In this document: piece by piece, positions 34,623 through 46,391 of the stretch
How positions within the stretch are numbered: the stretch's first letter is position 1
Layout of the letters: each line of letters starts with the position of its first letter
Assembly (NCBI GenBank): GCA_964023275.1
Contig: OZ029914.1
Location: 36,010,424 to 36,074,423, forward strand
Direction: 5' to 3'
DNA length: 64,000 bases
Source: Norana najaformis
Taxonomy: Eukaryota; Annelida; Clitellata; Crassiclitellata; Hormogastridae
The notes under the pieces: model-generated
The model's database searches: none
Told to the model about the DNA's origin: nothing
The model's input: the letters and a program-made list of their open reading frames with translations, nothing else
Translations under genes and position numbers: made by a program

Positions 34623-36494
34623 AGAAATTACTGGCACCTGTCTAGTTATTAGTCTGCTTAGTATTTTTTGTATGAGGTCGCTAGCGGTTGAATTTTGTTA
34701 TTTTTTACACATTTTGCTTCGGACATGTTTATCTTTAATGAGGACTGGCCAGGAAAACTGCTTTGCTTTCTTCAAATATTTTAAAGTTTCGTGTAATTCA
34801 AGTTGTATTTTTAATTTTAAATTATTATGGCCATAATTATACAGTTAGTGTTTTTTCATCCTACCATCATAACTTAGTTTAAATTGCTGTTGCTTCAGTT
34901 TGTTCCACCTAATTAAACCGATTTTCATGATTAAACCAGTTGCCAATTGTTAGTATATCTTGTGGTTGCATATATTATCAAACCCAAGGCCTAATTTTGG
35001 AAATGAAATTGACAGCCAACGTCAATGAAATCCTGTTGATTATTTTATTGCTGAATATTTCGTGATTAGGAGCAGGCCTACATATTTAAAAGTGTTAAGC
35101 AGTTACATTTGCAAGTGCCTCAAAGTCAAGGTTTTAACGATTATAATCTTCCTAAAGATTCACATTAAAAAGCTTACTTGACAAAAACGTCAGAACAGAA
35201 TATTTGACTACTCTAAGCATGCTGTTCCATTTAGAGTCCCTACCACAAGAAGCATTTTAGCTCATCTTTAGTTGCATCCTTTCAGCTCACTTTCTATACC
35301 ATTACGATAAATTACATAAATTTCTTGCCCCATATCGTATAGCCTACTTTGATTTCATAATGGAATAAAGCAGCTGATATTTGATATTTATTTTGATCGA
35401 CAGTCTACAGATGGTATTAATCATTGATAATTATTTTCGCTTATTAAAACAAGCACGAAATTGAAAGTAGCCAATAAGCAAATTAACCTGTATAACGGAA
35501 TGGTCGCCAATTGGTTTAGACCTCGCCTTGAAACGCGTAGTTTGATGCGAATCCTTTCAAGTTGGTCCAGATGAGAATAATTACAACTTTCAATATCCAG
35601 GGGCGATGTTGTCTATTGTGGAAAACTGCCATCACTGTCTTCACACATCTTTGGAGAATAAAACTGTCAAAGTCGGCTGTCTTACATCAAAGAAAAAACC
35701 AGAGCGGTATTCCGTTAACAAGAATTTTTTCGAAATTCACACTGTCGACATATGGTATCTTTATGGCAAAAGTGACAACTAGTGGCAAACATCAAACGAA
35801 ATTCAGCTGATTGAAAATAAGGCTTATCTCATCGCTTTTACTTTTAGCTTCAATAATGCAAAGAAAATGAGCACGTTAGCTTATGCATCAACTGTTCCAT
35901 TAACAATTTCTGAAATCTCGAAAGCAGGTATGCTGGAACCTTAAAGTGAGAAAAAAGCTTCTTTCGTATCCAGTAAATTCTTTATCAAAATCAGGAATAC
36001 GCTAGGAACTGATTTTATGGTAAGAAGCAAAGTGCGCAGAGCTATATAAAGACTCGTTAGAGCCTATTTTATCACCTCGTAGCAAGAAATGCATGCAGCT
36101 GGATTCGCCTTGCAAATCTATATTGCTGTTTCTATAAATCAGGAACCCACCGCAGTAACAGTAAATCTTATACTGGTAAAAATTCATTAGGTCGCGTTAA
36201 AAATCACTGTTTCAAGGAATTTATTAGGCGAGTTCTTGTTCTTGTTTTGATCTTTTTTCTTTCGTGTTATTTTGTTCCTGTTCTACTTGCTGTGTTTTCT
36301 TTTCTCCTTTCTTCCTCCCCTTCTCCTCTTATTTTGGGTAATTCAGACCTAAGTTCATGAATTTAAGGTAACTAAAAATTTAAGAATTTGAGAATGACGC
36401 TAACTTCAAGTTCAAACCCGATCTCTTTCCGTCACTTTCTATTCTCTCTGTCTTTCTGTGTTTCTCTATATTTGTCTGTCTCTGTTTTCTCTCT
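34623..36494. other. 3' flank of the VWA5A-like gene in C1
   Basis: AT-rich non-coding DNA, repeated as 48133-49990 in C2. It contains a weak tRNA-like stretch at 35493-35560 (GGTCGCCAATTGGTTTAGAC, then GATGCGAATCC), possibly a decayed SINE. No gene recognised. Confidence 0.6.
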
Positions 36495-36930
36495 CTCTCT
36501 AGTGACGCACTCAGCAGAGCGTAGGGGTGTTCATGAGGTGATGTCAAGCTGCTCTGTCCCAGACCTTCTTCAATGTTGCACTAAGGTGGATATATATTTA
36601 GGTCTGTCATATCCTTCTCCACGACTCAATTCCAAGTTGTCCTGGGTCGATCACGTGGTCTTCTCAAATCCCTCAGAGGCTTGTTTAGTGTGGCTCACAT
36701 GGCTCTCTAGAGCACGAGCGACATGCCCAAAGAACCGTAGTCTGCGTTTCCGGTCTGTGACTGAGACCGATACGTACCATCGCTTTTCTAATGATTGCGA
36801 AGTTGATGACACGGTCGGATAATGGACTCCATAGGATCTTCCTCAAGCACCATATGTCAAAGACATCGATATGCGCAACGTGATCGTCTGCTGCATTAGC
36901 GCTATGAGCGTTACACAATTGCAATCGCTC
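36495..36930 (-). mobile_element. Non-LTR retrotransposon C-terminal remnant in C1
   Basis: The minus strand codes, with breaks, blocks typical of the C-terminal end of a LINE family: HIDVFDIWCLRKILW, SDRVINFAI and further on PLRDLRRPRDPGQLG. Several stops and frameshifts interrupt it. Related copies are at 50000-50410, 59521-59640 and 61590-61740. Confidence 0.6.
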
Positions 36931-37400
36931 ATCTGACTTTCAAATATAAAGTCATGATATTCTGGCTCATTGATATACACACATAGAAAAAGGTACAGGC
37001 GAACAGACGAATATTCAGACAAGTAATAGACAGACAGACAGTTCTACCACCGCGTCTCAGATGGCTGTTGACTGAGACGGTCAAATAATAGAGGGATTCA
37101 TACCTTGAATTACGCGCTGCATGTGTTTAATGCAGTAATGTAGTGTCAAGGTCACGAGGTTTTGCGAGTTTCAACACAACCCTTTCCACATGGACACCAG
37201 ATTCATGCGATAATCAACCTATGCGTTTTTCATTTTCTGTTGTTTATTCATATCAATGTTCCAAAACCTCAACTTCTGTGCGATTTGTGTCTCAACTAGC
37301 CTTGCACCCAATTCACAAATGTTTTTTTGCAGAATGGACGACTTATAGTATTTATTAATTAATTTCTTCCAACCGTGAGCGTTAATTCATGTAACCACAC

Positions 37401-38011
37401 TGTGACGTTCCTCACCCTGCGTCTTGAATAGACGTGTTTCCGAGGTGTTGGTCTGACAAGTTAAACTTCACAAGGACGGCTGTTATCAACACGCGGCCTA
37501 CAGTTGAAACCGCAACGTAAGGCTCTTAGGGTCTTCAAGAGAGTGAAGCAGCAAAAGTCGTAATGTCAACCTTTTATTACGCAAACAACACTTATCTACA
37601 GAAGAAATCGTAGCTGTGAGCGTCCTATGGCGTGGGCACATGTCTAGGTTTCGCTACATCCGTCGTCACTACGTGCTCACTGAAGTACGAAATCGAACTA
37701 CTGAAATACTACAGTTCACTACTACGCCACTACTCTTCTGCTACTAGATCATCTACGCCACAAAATCTAATACAATCAGCCCCTCTCTTTCCCCTGCTCT
37801 CTTTTTGCTGCTCGATGATCGATTCTTATAGAGGCTACAAGTGTTGGACATTAAGTGTTGCTAAGTGTTCTTAAGTGCCATAAATGCTGCTAAGTACTTT
37901 TAAGTATCGGTGAGTGCTGCTAAATGCTCTTAAGTGCCTTAACTACTGCTAAATTTTCTCAGGTGCCGTTAATGCTGCTAATGGCTGTAAATGTTGTAAA
38001 TGGGGGTTACA
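37401..38011. mobile_element. Probable solo LTR in C1
   Basis: A 611 bp block starts TGTGACG and ends GGTTACA, short inverted termini of LTR type. C3 lacks it: there the flanks (GTGAGCGTTA-type on the left, CCCAT..TTGG on the right) are continuous near 62885-62930. Possible imperfect target duplications are CCACAC and CCGACAC. Its 3' part (about 37840-37990) holds degenerate repeats around AAGTGCTGCTAAGTG. No gag or pol sequence is recognised beside it. Confidence 0.6.
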
Positions 38012-38457
38012 CCGACACAATAGCTTACCCATCTTGGAAAGAATTCGTTAAAGCCCAGATCGAAATTCGTCAGTTAAAACTACAGACCAAACTAGAAAAA
38101 ATGAAATTTTGTAGGGCGGCTTTAGGAGTTTGTGCGTTGGCAGCATGATAAAAGAACGAGAGATCCAGCGAAACTAAGACAAAAGACGACTCTGGTGCAC
38201 AATAGGTATATTTTTACTATTGGTCTATTTTCTTGTTTCACAATGCTACGAAGTTCCCAAAATTTACAAATGTTTGAGTTCAAAACAACTATGTAAACAT
38301 ACGGTCACGAAGCTCCGTTGCAGAAAGGCCAACTATTTTATTTCCACAAGCACGATCTGGACGCTGAAAGCGACTCTAACTAAAAAATGGAAATTAATTA
38401 AGCTACTTCTTTAAATACTGCAATAAAAGCTTCTACCGTAGGAAACATACAACAAAG

Positions 38458-38846
38458 TCAATCCTGTTTGACGCATGCCTGGCCGTTCATCTGCGAAGCT
38501 GTCTTGTCTTCGATAACGCTAGTGACGCTCATGACATTTTCATCGCTCTCCTGGCGCCCTCTCCTGCAGAGCTTCTGGTGAAGGTACTTTTTTACTGGAT
38601 CCAATTTAGCAGCGTAGATGAACGGATTGAGACAGACGTTCAAGAAAGCTACGAACACCGTGACGTAGCGGACATCGGAACTTAATTTCTTCAGAATGCG
38701 CAGATTATAGAGAAAGAAGTAGAGACGAGTTGGAAACCAACAGAGAACGAAACAGACCGAGATGATCAGGAAAGTTTTGATGACATTCATTTGGGTCCGC
38801 ATGGCATTTTGTTCAGCAACGCCCTTCACCATATTGTTGAAGTTTA
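38458..38846 (-). CDS. GPCR-C exon 2 (TM6-TM7 and C-tail)
   Basis: Acceptor CTTTAG, phase 1 in; stop TGA next to 38458. It codes VNFNNMVKG, TM6 with CWFP and TM7 with NPFIYAAKLDP, then a KKYLHQKLC helix-8-like stretch with a cysteine that could be acylated, and an acidic tail. The frame is intact in this exon, and the partner exon 1 is at 40800-41402. Confidence 0.83.
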
Positions 38847-39175
38847 CTAAAGGTAGAAAAAGAATATCCTTTTATGCGAGTAAAATAACTCCTGTATGCA
38901 AACTTGTCTTCTGGCATGTGAGCGATGGGAAAGCAGAATGTAAGATGAAAAAACAAAGAGCGTGTCAGACATTACTTGGACCAACGGATTCGATTGAATA
39001 AATATTAAAAAATCTTTAAAATACTTAGCATGTTGTCGAATATTGTTCAAAAAGGAGTAGCGAGTTTATTTAGAAAAAATTGAAAACCTGTGGTATTTAA
39101 ATCGACAAACGCAAGATAAACTAAAGGTGGTAGTGAGGTCGACGACTATAACATTGAATATGGCGATACAAGTCG

Positions 39176-39176
39176 C

Positions 39177-39207
<31 letters not shown>
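39176..39207 (+). repeat. (GAT)n trinucleotide repeat
   Basis: A clean GAT/ATG run in the GPCR-C intron. C2 has a shorter, more broken version near 54284-54410. Confidence 0.95.
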
Positions 39208-40799
39208 ACGACGAAGATGATTGAGGTGATGGTGATGACGATGATAAATACGATTACTATAATGTGATGTTGGTGGTAATGACGAAGATAATGATTACTA
39301 GATGATGATGTTGATATAGTTTATAATGAAGATGACTTTTGTCGACCATCTTTCGTAATTGTCATCAATCGGGTTTCGAACCGTCCGATAGCTCGAAATG
39401 GAGAGTAGCGTTAACTGGAGTAAAGACACCCAGTCTTCATTTTTGAAATTATAATTAAACGAATAGTTCAATAACAATTGTACTTGAATCTTCACAGTTT
39501 CTAAACGTACAATTCTATCAGCGACATTCATAACTCAAACTTTCAGCTTAGTGCCCGACAGGCCAATGCTAGAAACCTTTGCCCTTTCTTACATTGCATT
39601 TGCGTCCGCTTATATAGGCCTTTCAATGCCAAAATAGTAGACCAGGCTAAACTTGTTTAGAAGGGCGAGTGCTGATGAAAACCCATTGCATTTCTGGAAG
39701 AGACGGCAGTAAAACTTCTCACAATTGGGCAAAATACTTTTATTCAATATCGATATCCAGCTTCGCTGGTAAGGCAATGTTTTCAAAGTATGACTCGATA
39801 ATAAACCTGAAGGGGAGGGAGTTCAGTGGCACCGTATCGAGCAATTATTCTATTTGCAATGCATGACAACTATCCTAAATTAATTCCCACAAGCCGTTCT
39901 GAAGCAGAAAGAAGGAAGAAGTATCAACTCTCGCAAGCCAAGAGTTTCCACAGGCTCACTGAATAATAGTAATGCTAATTGTTTCTGACGCCACCGTCGT
40001 ATAATAGAAGGCCAAATTAGCCACTATTGCCCAGGTTTACTGTTTTTCTGTGTGAATTCATGAAGCATTGATTACTTAATTTCAGCTTCATACTGATATA
40101 GATTAATACTTTTTTCCAGTGACGGGCATTTGCATTTTTCCCTTTCACCCAGTTACATCTAGATTTCTAGAACTAAGTATTTTATTAGTATACGCTGCTG
40201 CTGTGCTCCTAATTCTAGCGTATATGCTGCCTTGATGCTTATTCGAAGTCAATTTTTAGTCGAAACTGGTTGATTTATACGAAGTCTATTCAGGTGAGTT
40301 TTATTTCAAGTTGTCGACTTCAAGTCATTTAGAGACACGTTGGGTCATATAGCGGCTGAAATGACTTCCAGGTCTATATGCTAGTTTCTGAATATTCACC
40401 CGTCCATATACTAATCAGAATTGGCTTTGTTTAGCATCATTACAACTTTAAATCCTATAAAGGACGACGGGCATAAAAGATTCAACTTAGATTTTTCAGC
40501 GCCACATAAAATCTGCGTCACAGTGACTAGCTTACCAGTAGCTCTTAGTTAATTCAAATCCATTTAATCCAGGCGGTTGCTGAGCCTGTTTCAATTCTAG
40601 GTCGTCTAGGGATCGGGTAGATGAAGATGCTTACTTGAAAGCTAATTATTTTAACGAAGTACTTAATTATTTAACCGATCAATCCTGAGAAACTTGCTTT
40701 TACGCAACATTGCAAGAACTAAATCATGAAACAGTGAATGACCAAACTGTTCTTCCTTTCCAGCTATAATATCTGATAGGCCTATATTGTGACACGTAC

Positions 40800-41402
40800 C
40801 TGGAAGAATGCGCTTGCGCGCGACTTGCAGTATGCGTGAATAGCAGAAAACGAAGACCACCACAGGCAAAAAAAAAAGTTGATAAGAAACCTATAGACAG
40901 CGAAGGCTCTGGCATTTATTGCAGTCGGCCAGCTACTGTAAGCCATGCACCGACCATCTAGGACAACTGTGCTCCATATGCTAACGAATACGCCTAAAAC
41001 GGCATCAAAGTTTACCCACGTCAAGGTGATCGCCATATAGTACATCCACGGACGAAAGTGGCTCTTGTGGAAAACAGCATGAACAATTTTCACGTATCTC
41101 TCCAGAGTCAAGACGACCAAATTGGCTGTGGAACTACCTAGAAAATGCCATACCAGCACCTCGCCGGCTAGGGTTTTACAGAGAAGCATTCCCCCAGTGT
41201 CGCTGTAAACGATGTCTAGACTTTTAAAGATGTAACTGATAACGAGTTGTGAACAGCAGAGGAAATCTAAAATCATCTGATTGAAAACAATGACCATCTC
41301 ATTTTTTCGTGCTTTCGACAGCGCGAGAGCCAGAAGCATTAGAAGGTTAGCGCTCCCGCCAATTACACCAATCGCGATAACTGACCCTTCAAAAACACCC
41401 AT
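40800..41402 (-). pseudogene. GPCR-C exon 1 (TM1-TM5) with homopolymer frameshift
   Basis: Matches GPCR-D exon 1 (56075-56675) from the MGVFEGSVIAIG start through TM4, with ERY and the TM3 and ECL2 cysteines present. In TM5 a run of ten T (minus strand; A at 40868-40877) makes the exon two bases longer than in GPCR-D and shifts the frame. The correct frame resumes as VVVFVFCYSRILQ up to the consensus donor CCAG/GTACGT. Without a correction the protein ends in a wrong-frame tail. It may be a real pseudogene, a polymorphism or a homopolymer sequencing error. Confidence 0.75.
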
Positions 41403-41754
41403 TCTTACAATTAATATTTAAACGGTAAAATTTATCAAAAAACGTTAACGCAAAGAAGAAATACTGAGTGAAGATTTCACGAATTGCGTATATCAATACA
41501 ATGAAATATTCACATGTAACTTTGCCGTGCGAGCTTCAGATTTCTGAAAATACTATTGACGAGTGGACTGCCTTATACAAGATGCAGCCCATCGGCTGAT
41601 CGTATATGTTGCGCATTCGCTCAGTTCCTCGGTCGTTTGGTGGCGCACACGCACTTTCTATCCAAGAACAAAATGGTCCTATATCATATTATTCTTTGGC
41701 TCCTTATATGTTCCGTATTATTACACCTACGTGCGCACACTTGACGTTTGGCCT

Positions 41755-41815
41755 ACGCAGAATGTTAGCGATCCTGCCGCTGGGACCAATCGCGAAAATT
41801 GACTCTTCCTTTTTG
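41755..41815 (-). pseudogene. Decayed TM1-coding remnant upstream of GPCR-C
   Basis: On the minus strand this codes EESIFAIGPSGRIANIL, alignable with EGSVIAIGVIGGSANLL at the start of GPCR-C and D, including the shared bases TCGCGATTGGT and CGCTAAC. Beyond this the similarity is lost. It suggests a dead partial receptor copy 350-410 bases upstream of GPCR-C exon 1. C2 has the same remnant at 57035-57090. Confidence 0.5.
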
Positions 41816-43894
41816 TAAAGCCTTACATATTCGTCCATTAGTTTCATATGTCTTTTTCGTGTATTGACATTTTTCTGAACAGTGAAACGTGCCAGCGAAC
41901 AAACATTCTGAAATTCAAGCCTCTGTCAGATTCAAATAAATCACAATACAAATGTTAGGTATATTATATACATGCATATTTTTGTTTACTTTTACATGTG
42001 ATGTCATTCAGGTGTAAGCCTAAGACTCATCTATTTCAGCTTGCTTACCCATCGTAGCTTAACTTCTGATTTCTCTATCTAATGGAATTCGACCTGCTGA
42101 CTGATAGGCTGCTAATCTTGGTACAAGTAAAATAAAAATATGCAAATATCTTTCGGCTTCATATTCCCCTTATTAAAGAGAAAGCGGATTAGCACAAATC
42201 TTTTCACCCTTTTTAGAAGAAGTGAGGCTCCGGTGGCGCCAATAGTGACTCAAAAATTCCAAGCATTTTTCATTATTGTTGCAAAAAGGTTTAAGAAGAG
42301 CATTTTCGAAACTGTCCACTTTCTATTCTGAAGACGTGCTTTCATAGTAATGTCATAAAAAATATCAATTACTGATTAATAACATAATACCACCTTTCGA
42401 GTCTTGACAGCTGAGAAGGTTTTGCAAAAATAGAAAAAATCTTCAGAGGCCTCTCCAAAGCACTCCAAAGTTATTACTTACTCATTCTAACAAGTTGTTT
42501 GACAATGAATCAACTATATCTAATAGCATTGAAGGTTTTCGAGATCTTTTACCTACCCCGATGGTACGAAAGTTTTGATTCAGCCTGGCAAATATGCTAC
42601 CTGAATTTGGACCTTGGATAACTAGCTCCAAAGACCAGCTCCGTGCACCGACACTATAAGCTTGATGGAAAGCTTACGAGTTTACCTAGACAACGGCAAC
42701 TTTATCATTAGTGTCGACAGCTACTCATTTTCTTTTTTAAAAGAAGTGCTCACTATCCCGAGCGGAAAATCCCCAAGCGATTTCCAGACAAATTGTAAAT
42801 CGTTGTTAAAATCAAATTGTTGTTAGAATTCATTGTTAAAATCAGCGCCATCTCATTATATATGACTATCAAGTTTACCCTGTTTTTGGATGGTGCTTGC
42901 ACCCGTCTGCAGATTCATGCCGGGACCCAATGCTTCAACGGCCTAGCGATTGCTTCCGTCTCCTCTCCGTTTCCGTGTGTAATTGAATTCTCGTGAGGTT
43001 CGCCTCGTTTGTTGTTTCTTAAAATCGCAAGCGTCTGTTTCTTCTAAACGATTCAGAAACAGGCCGTCGGCTCGATGTTTTGTTGTTAGATTTTCGCGCC
43101 TTTTTATTCTCTGTTGTGGTTTAATAAACGATCGATTCTTCTACACAAGGGATGACATTTCCCAGCACGACCGTTCATTGGTCACGCTTGCAGCCCTTGG
43201 CCACCCTCGTCCATTCTGTGGATTCCAGTAGAGACTCCTCGTCACGACAAGAAGACTTCTACATGTGCATTTATTTATGCGATTGATATAGTCAGGTAGG
43301 CCTACATTGTAATATTTGGTGTTTTATTTTATTTTTGTGTAATATTTTGGCATAGATCATGCACGTTTGAAAACGTTGACTGGCAACCGAACATCATATA
43401 ATCGAATTCAAACATGTTCATTAACGTATTGTCTCGGATAATAGTTGATTATTGGTCTAAATAGGACTTATCATTCAGGGTTGCCAGATGGCGCTTTTGA
43501 AAATACCGGACACATATGCTGATGATATGGAGTTCGCCACAAAGACAGGAGTTCCCGTAGCTCACAAATTAGTTATTCTTCGTATCTAAAACACGCACGT
43601 TTGACACAGAAACCGATTTGTGAGTGGGTCTCCAATCACATTAACAGTCGTTTCCTCCTTTAGCATGGCTTAAATAGCGAAACTGGATGTTGAGTTTAAA
43701 TAGCTGTAGTAAGAAAACAGACAAACTTTAACGGCAGATAAAAATACTAGACATTCGTGTGTCAGGTATTAACTCTCATATTTTCCTGAACAGATGGCAC
43801 AAATGCAGGATTGTCCGATTCAAAACCAGACACCTTATTTTGGTGCGGCTTATTGTGGCCTACTTGCGATTCATAACCATAGACGAATACTCTG
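41816..43894. other. Non-coding DNA upstream of GPCR-C
   Basis: Matches 57091-59185 in C2 closely for about 2 kb. No coding exon is recognised. It probably includes regulatory DNA for the receptor, but no specific site can be named. Confidence 0.55.
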
Positions 43895-43996
43895 CCACTG
43901 CAGTACTCGAGTACTGCCAGTCCCAAGTCTGGAGAAGGGAGGAGGGCGACGCCATAAGATGTGGTCAAACATTGGACCTACTACTACTACTACTAA
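43895..43996 (+). repeat. RTE-like LINE 3' tail with (TAC)n end, C1
   Basis: GAGTACTGCCAGTCCCAAG followed by GGAGGAGGGCGACG, CCATAAGATGTGGTC and a terminal (CTA)n run. Same family as 98-170, but with a trinucleotide tail kept. Confidence 0.5.
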
Positions 43997-45109
43997 AGAT
44001 AAGCGAAAGACAAGAAGGCACCTGGCGAACAGAGAGAAAATAATTTCGCCCTCTTGCGAATGAAACCGAAGAAAAAGCAATCCCCAACATAGCAACTTCA
44101 GACGACTAGCTAACAATCACAGCTAACCAATGAGGTATGTTATTAGGCACTCTTAGCTAATAAGATGATAGTTATTACGCAGTCGCAGCTAATGAGGCAT
44201 AAATAATTGCGCAATATCAGCGCTTAATATATTTGCGCTTGATGTTAAAGGAAGGCAGTGATATCCGTATAACCTATTATATGATTAAGGTTTGGAAAGA
44301 CTCTGGTGAGTCTTCTGAAGAAACCCAGTTTGAATCTATGTTTACATTTATAATTACAACACTTTAATTCTACGACAATTTGGCGTTTACAGTACATATC
44401 GGTAAGAAGGAAGCAATCTATGAAATTCTGAAAATTAGGTGTTAAAATAACACGCGAAAATACATAGTTTTCTGAAAGTCGCGTTCGCTTGGCCGATATT
44501 GGGCTATTACTTAATCGCCAGTTGCCGTCACCAGCTGTAAGCTTAGGCTTAATAGGAGTGCCTGCCTGCGTTGTAGAATTGCTTTTGAATGAAAGTTTGC
44601 AGAAGAAATCTCATGAATTCTTCTAGAATTCTGGACAGACAAACGAAAAAGGCGCAGACTTTGTGCTGTAGATCTAAACGCTACTTGTTGTTTGGATTGG
44701 CATGTAGCTTCTGGGCTTGTTCGAGAGCCCTAGACGCTTCAAAGACCATCATCATGGCGGTCCTGTCAGTCCATTTCGATCAAGCACGGCGGCCAGTTCT
44801 GGTGATATAATACTTTGGCGTCCGGTTTTAGTGGGAGTTAGCAGTACTCGCACTGGGACGTGGATCTTGATCTTCGCATTCACGCTGACTTTCTTCCGAA
44901 TCAGTGCTGCACTTCAACATGGTTTTCTCTAAAATGGCTACTTACTATAATTGGGATCGCCGTCACCTCTTTGCAGCGTCTGCACCTTATCCATGTGCTC
45001 ATGCTCTTGTTGGAGCAGCGCCTTGCTTTCATGAAGCCCGTTCGTCCCTTTTCCGCTGTGATTCGAGGAAGAGCTTGTCTTCTTGATACTCGATGACCTT
45101 CGTGGCGTT

Positions 45110-45440
45110 AGCATGTGCAATGTCAAACAATTCCCCGATCCTGTCTAAAAATGAGGCCTCTTTGGCTGTTTGAGTGCGGAACTGACGCTTCTTCTTCTTC
45201 TTTAGCCCCTGACATTCATAGAATATTTGCTCGAGCTTTTGATCTGGTGTTGGCTATGTTTGGTTGGAATTCTAGTGCGGTAAAAGAATTCTTCGACTCG
45301 GTGTATGGTGTAGGTCGCTGCCATTCGAATATCCTCTTTCTGGCGATGCATAAAGTGGGCAAGGACCTGCTTCTCCGACGATAGTTTACTTCTTTTTTCC
45401 CTTCTGCAGTGATAACTAGGTAATCTAGCGAACGCGTTGC
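45110..45440 (-). pseudogene. Remnant of hAT-associated open frame (N-terminal part), C1
   Basis: Aligns with the intact frame at 61109-61399 but has internal stops. Recognisable minus-strand pieces are RMAATYTIHRVEEFF, RTRIPTKHSQHQIK and DIAHA-like sequence at 45113-45130. It resembles the N-terminal part of the protein family whose C-terminal part remains at 31694-32368. Confidence 0.45.
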
Positions 45441-45632
45441 CATCATGTTCTGCTCCTGTCGTCTCCTTTGTCTTCTGCTACAACCGTTCTCGGTGGGTGA
45501 GTGTCGGCTCCTTTCGTCTTCTTCGGGACCTTTCGTCTTCTTCGTCTCCGATTGACTCTCGGTGAGTGGACGTTTGTCTCAACTGTTGTAGTTCCTCAGT
45601 TTAACGACAGCTTATGGCATCAAAGGCCGTTG

Positions 45633-45690
45633 CCGTCGCCCTCCTCCTTTATCCAGGCTTGGGACTGGCACTGCCCCCAAACAAGGCAGT
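45633..45690 (-). repeat. Inverted RTE-like LINE tail fragment
   Basis: The reverse complement reads GGCAGTGCCAGTCCCAAGCC, then TGGATAAAGGAGGAGGGCGA, matching the tail family seen at 98 and 9044. Confidence 0.5.
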
Positions 45691-45947
45691 GGCGGAGTTC
45701 TCTCAACTGTTGTGGCTGGTTAACCGTCTTATATAGGAAGTCGGTCGTTTGCGCAAAAGCCCCTTGTAAAAAGGCACACTTGTGCAAAAGAGCTCTGTGC
45801 ACTGTGCATTAGAGTTTATGAAAGTTCATACCATGCTGATTACACAGTTAACCCGTGAGCGCTCTCTAAATGCAGATCGATCTGCTTCAAATTTTACACA
45901 CAAAAAATTTCTTACTAAATTGAAACTATTTGAGAGGGTGAGAGTTA

Positions 45948-45982
45948 CAAATTTCGATAATGAGAAAATTAAGGCCACCCTA
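45948..45982 (-). mobile_element. hAT right end at the C1/C2 junction
   Basis: Matches the last 35 bases of the hAT element at 32338-32372 with few changes (TGAGAAAATTAAGGCCACCCTA end). It is followed by ACCTGTAG, one base different from the ATCTGTAG target copy beside the first element, and then by sequence homologous to 32381 onward. No left end with the same octamer is seen upstream. Confidence 0.75.
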
Positions 45983-46175
45983 ACCTGTAGTTACTAATAA
46001 TGTATTACTGTGCCATTTAGCGCTAATAAATACGTAGATTATCGTTATGTAGGGCCAACAATACATTGAACTTACATTTAAATATTGTATCAGTGGCATA
46101 TTGCGAATTCGCTTGCCTTTGAAATTTGGCTGTTTAGTGAACCCCTGTGTATCATCTTAAATTTTCACATGACAG

Positions 46176-46391
46176 GTCGAATTAGAAGATCAAGAAGCAG
46201 GTCAAAGTCAGCATGCAAAAGAAGATCAAGAAGCAGTTCAAGATCCACTTATAGAGATCGATGCCGAAGGTCAAGACTGTGTTCTGAGAGCAGTTCAAGA
46301 GCGGGAAGAAAGAAATCGCAAAGTAGGCCCAGATCAAGAGAAAGGTCATCCTCATATCAAGCACGCAGTTGACTTTACGATCCATTTCAAG
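46176..46391 (+). pseudogene. Copy of VWA5A-like exon 13 (RS exon) in C2
   Basis: Splice sites are kept (CATGACAG acceptor, CAAG/GTAATT donor). It is 216 bases, 48 fewer than the original, still a multiple of three. The RS frame meets a stop at 46370-46372, seven codons before the exon end. The other frame (VELEDQEAGQSQHAKEDQEA, continuing) stays open throughout. Confidence 0.75.

Larger units (their letters stand above)
32373..45982. repeat. Tandem segmental duplication, unit C1
   Basis: Matches 45983 to about 61535 in order: VWA5A-like terminal exons, a LINE remnant, an LTR, GPCR exon 2 and exon 1, upstream non-coding DNA, an RTE-like tail and a hAT open-frame remnant. The left border is the right end of the hAT element. 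The right border is a second hAT right end (45948-45982). Confidence 0.88.

Noticed and set aside
36388..36822. 144-codon plus-strand frame
   Set aside because: The minus strand carries a recognisable LINE remnant; the plus frame starts in a CT-rich repeat.
44589..45446. Several overlapping short frames on both strands in C1
   Set aside because: They lie over decayed transposon sequence; only the minus-strand hAT-associated remnant matches anything recognisable.
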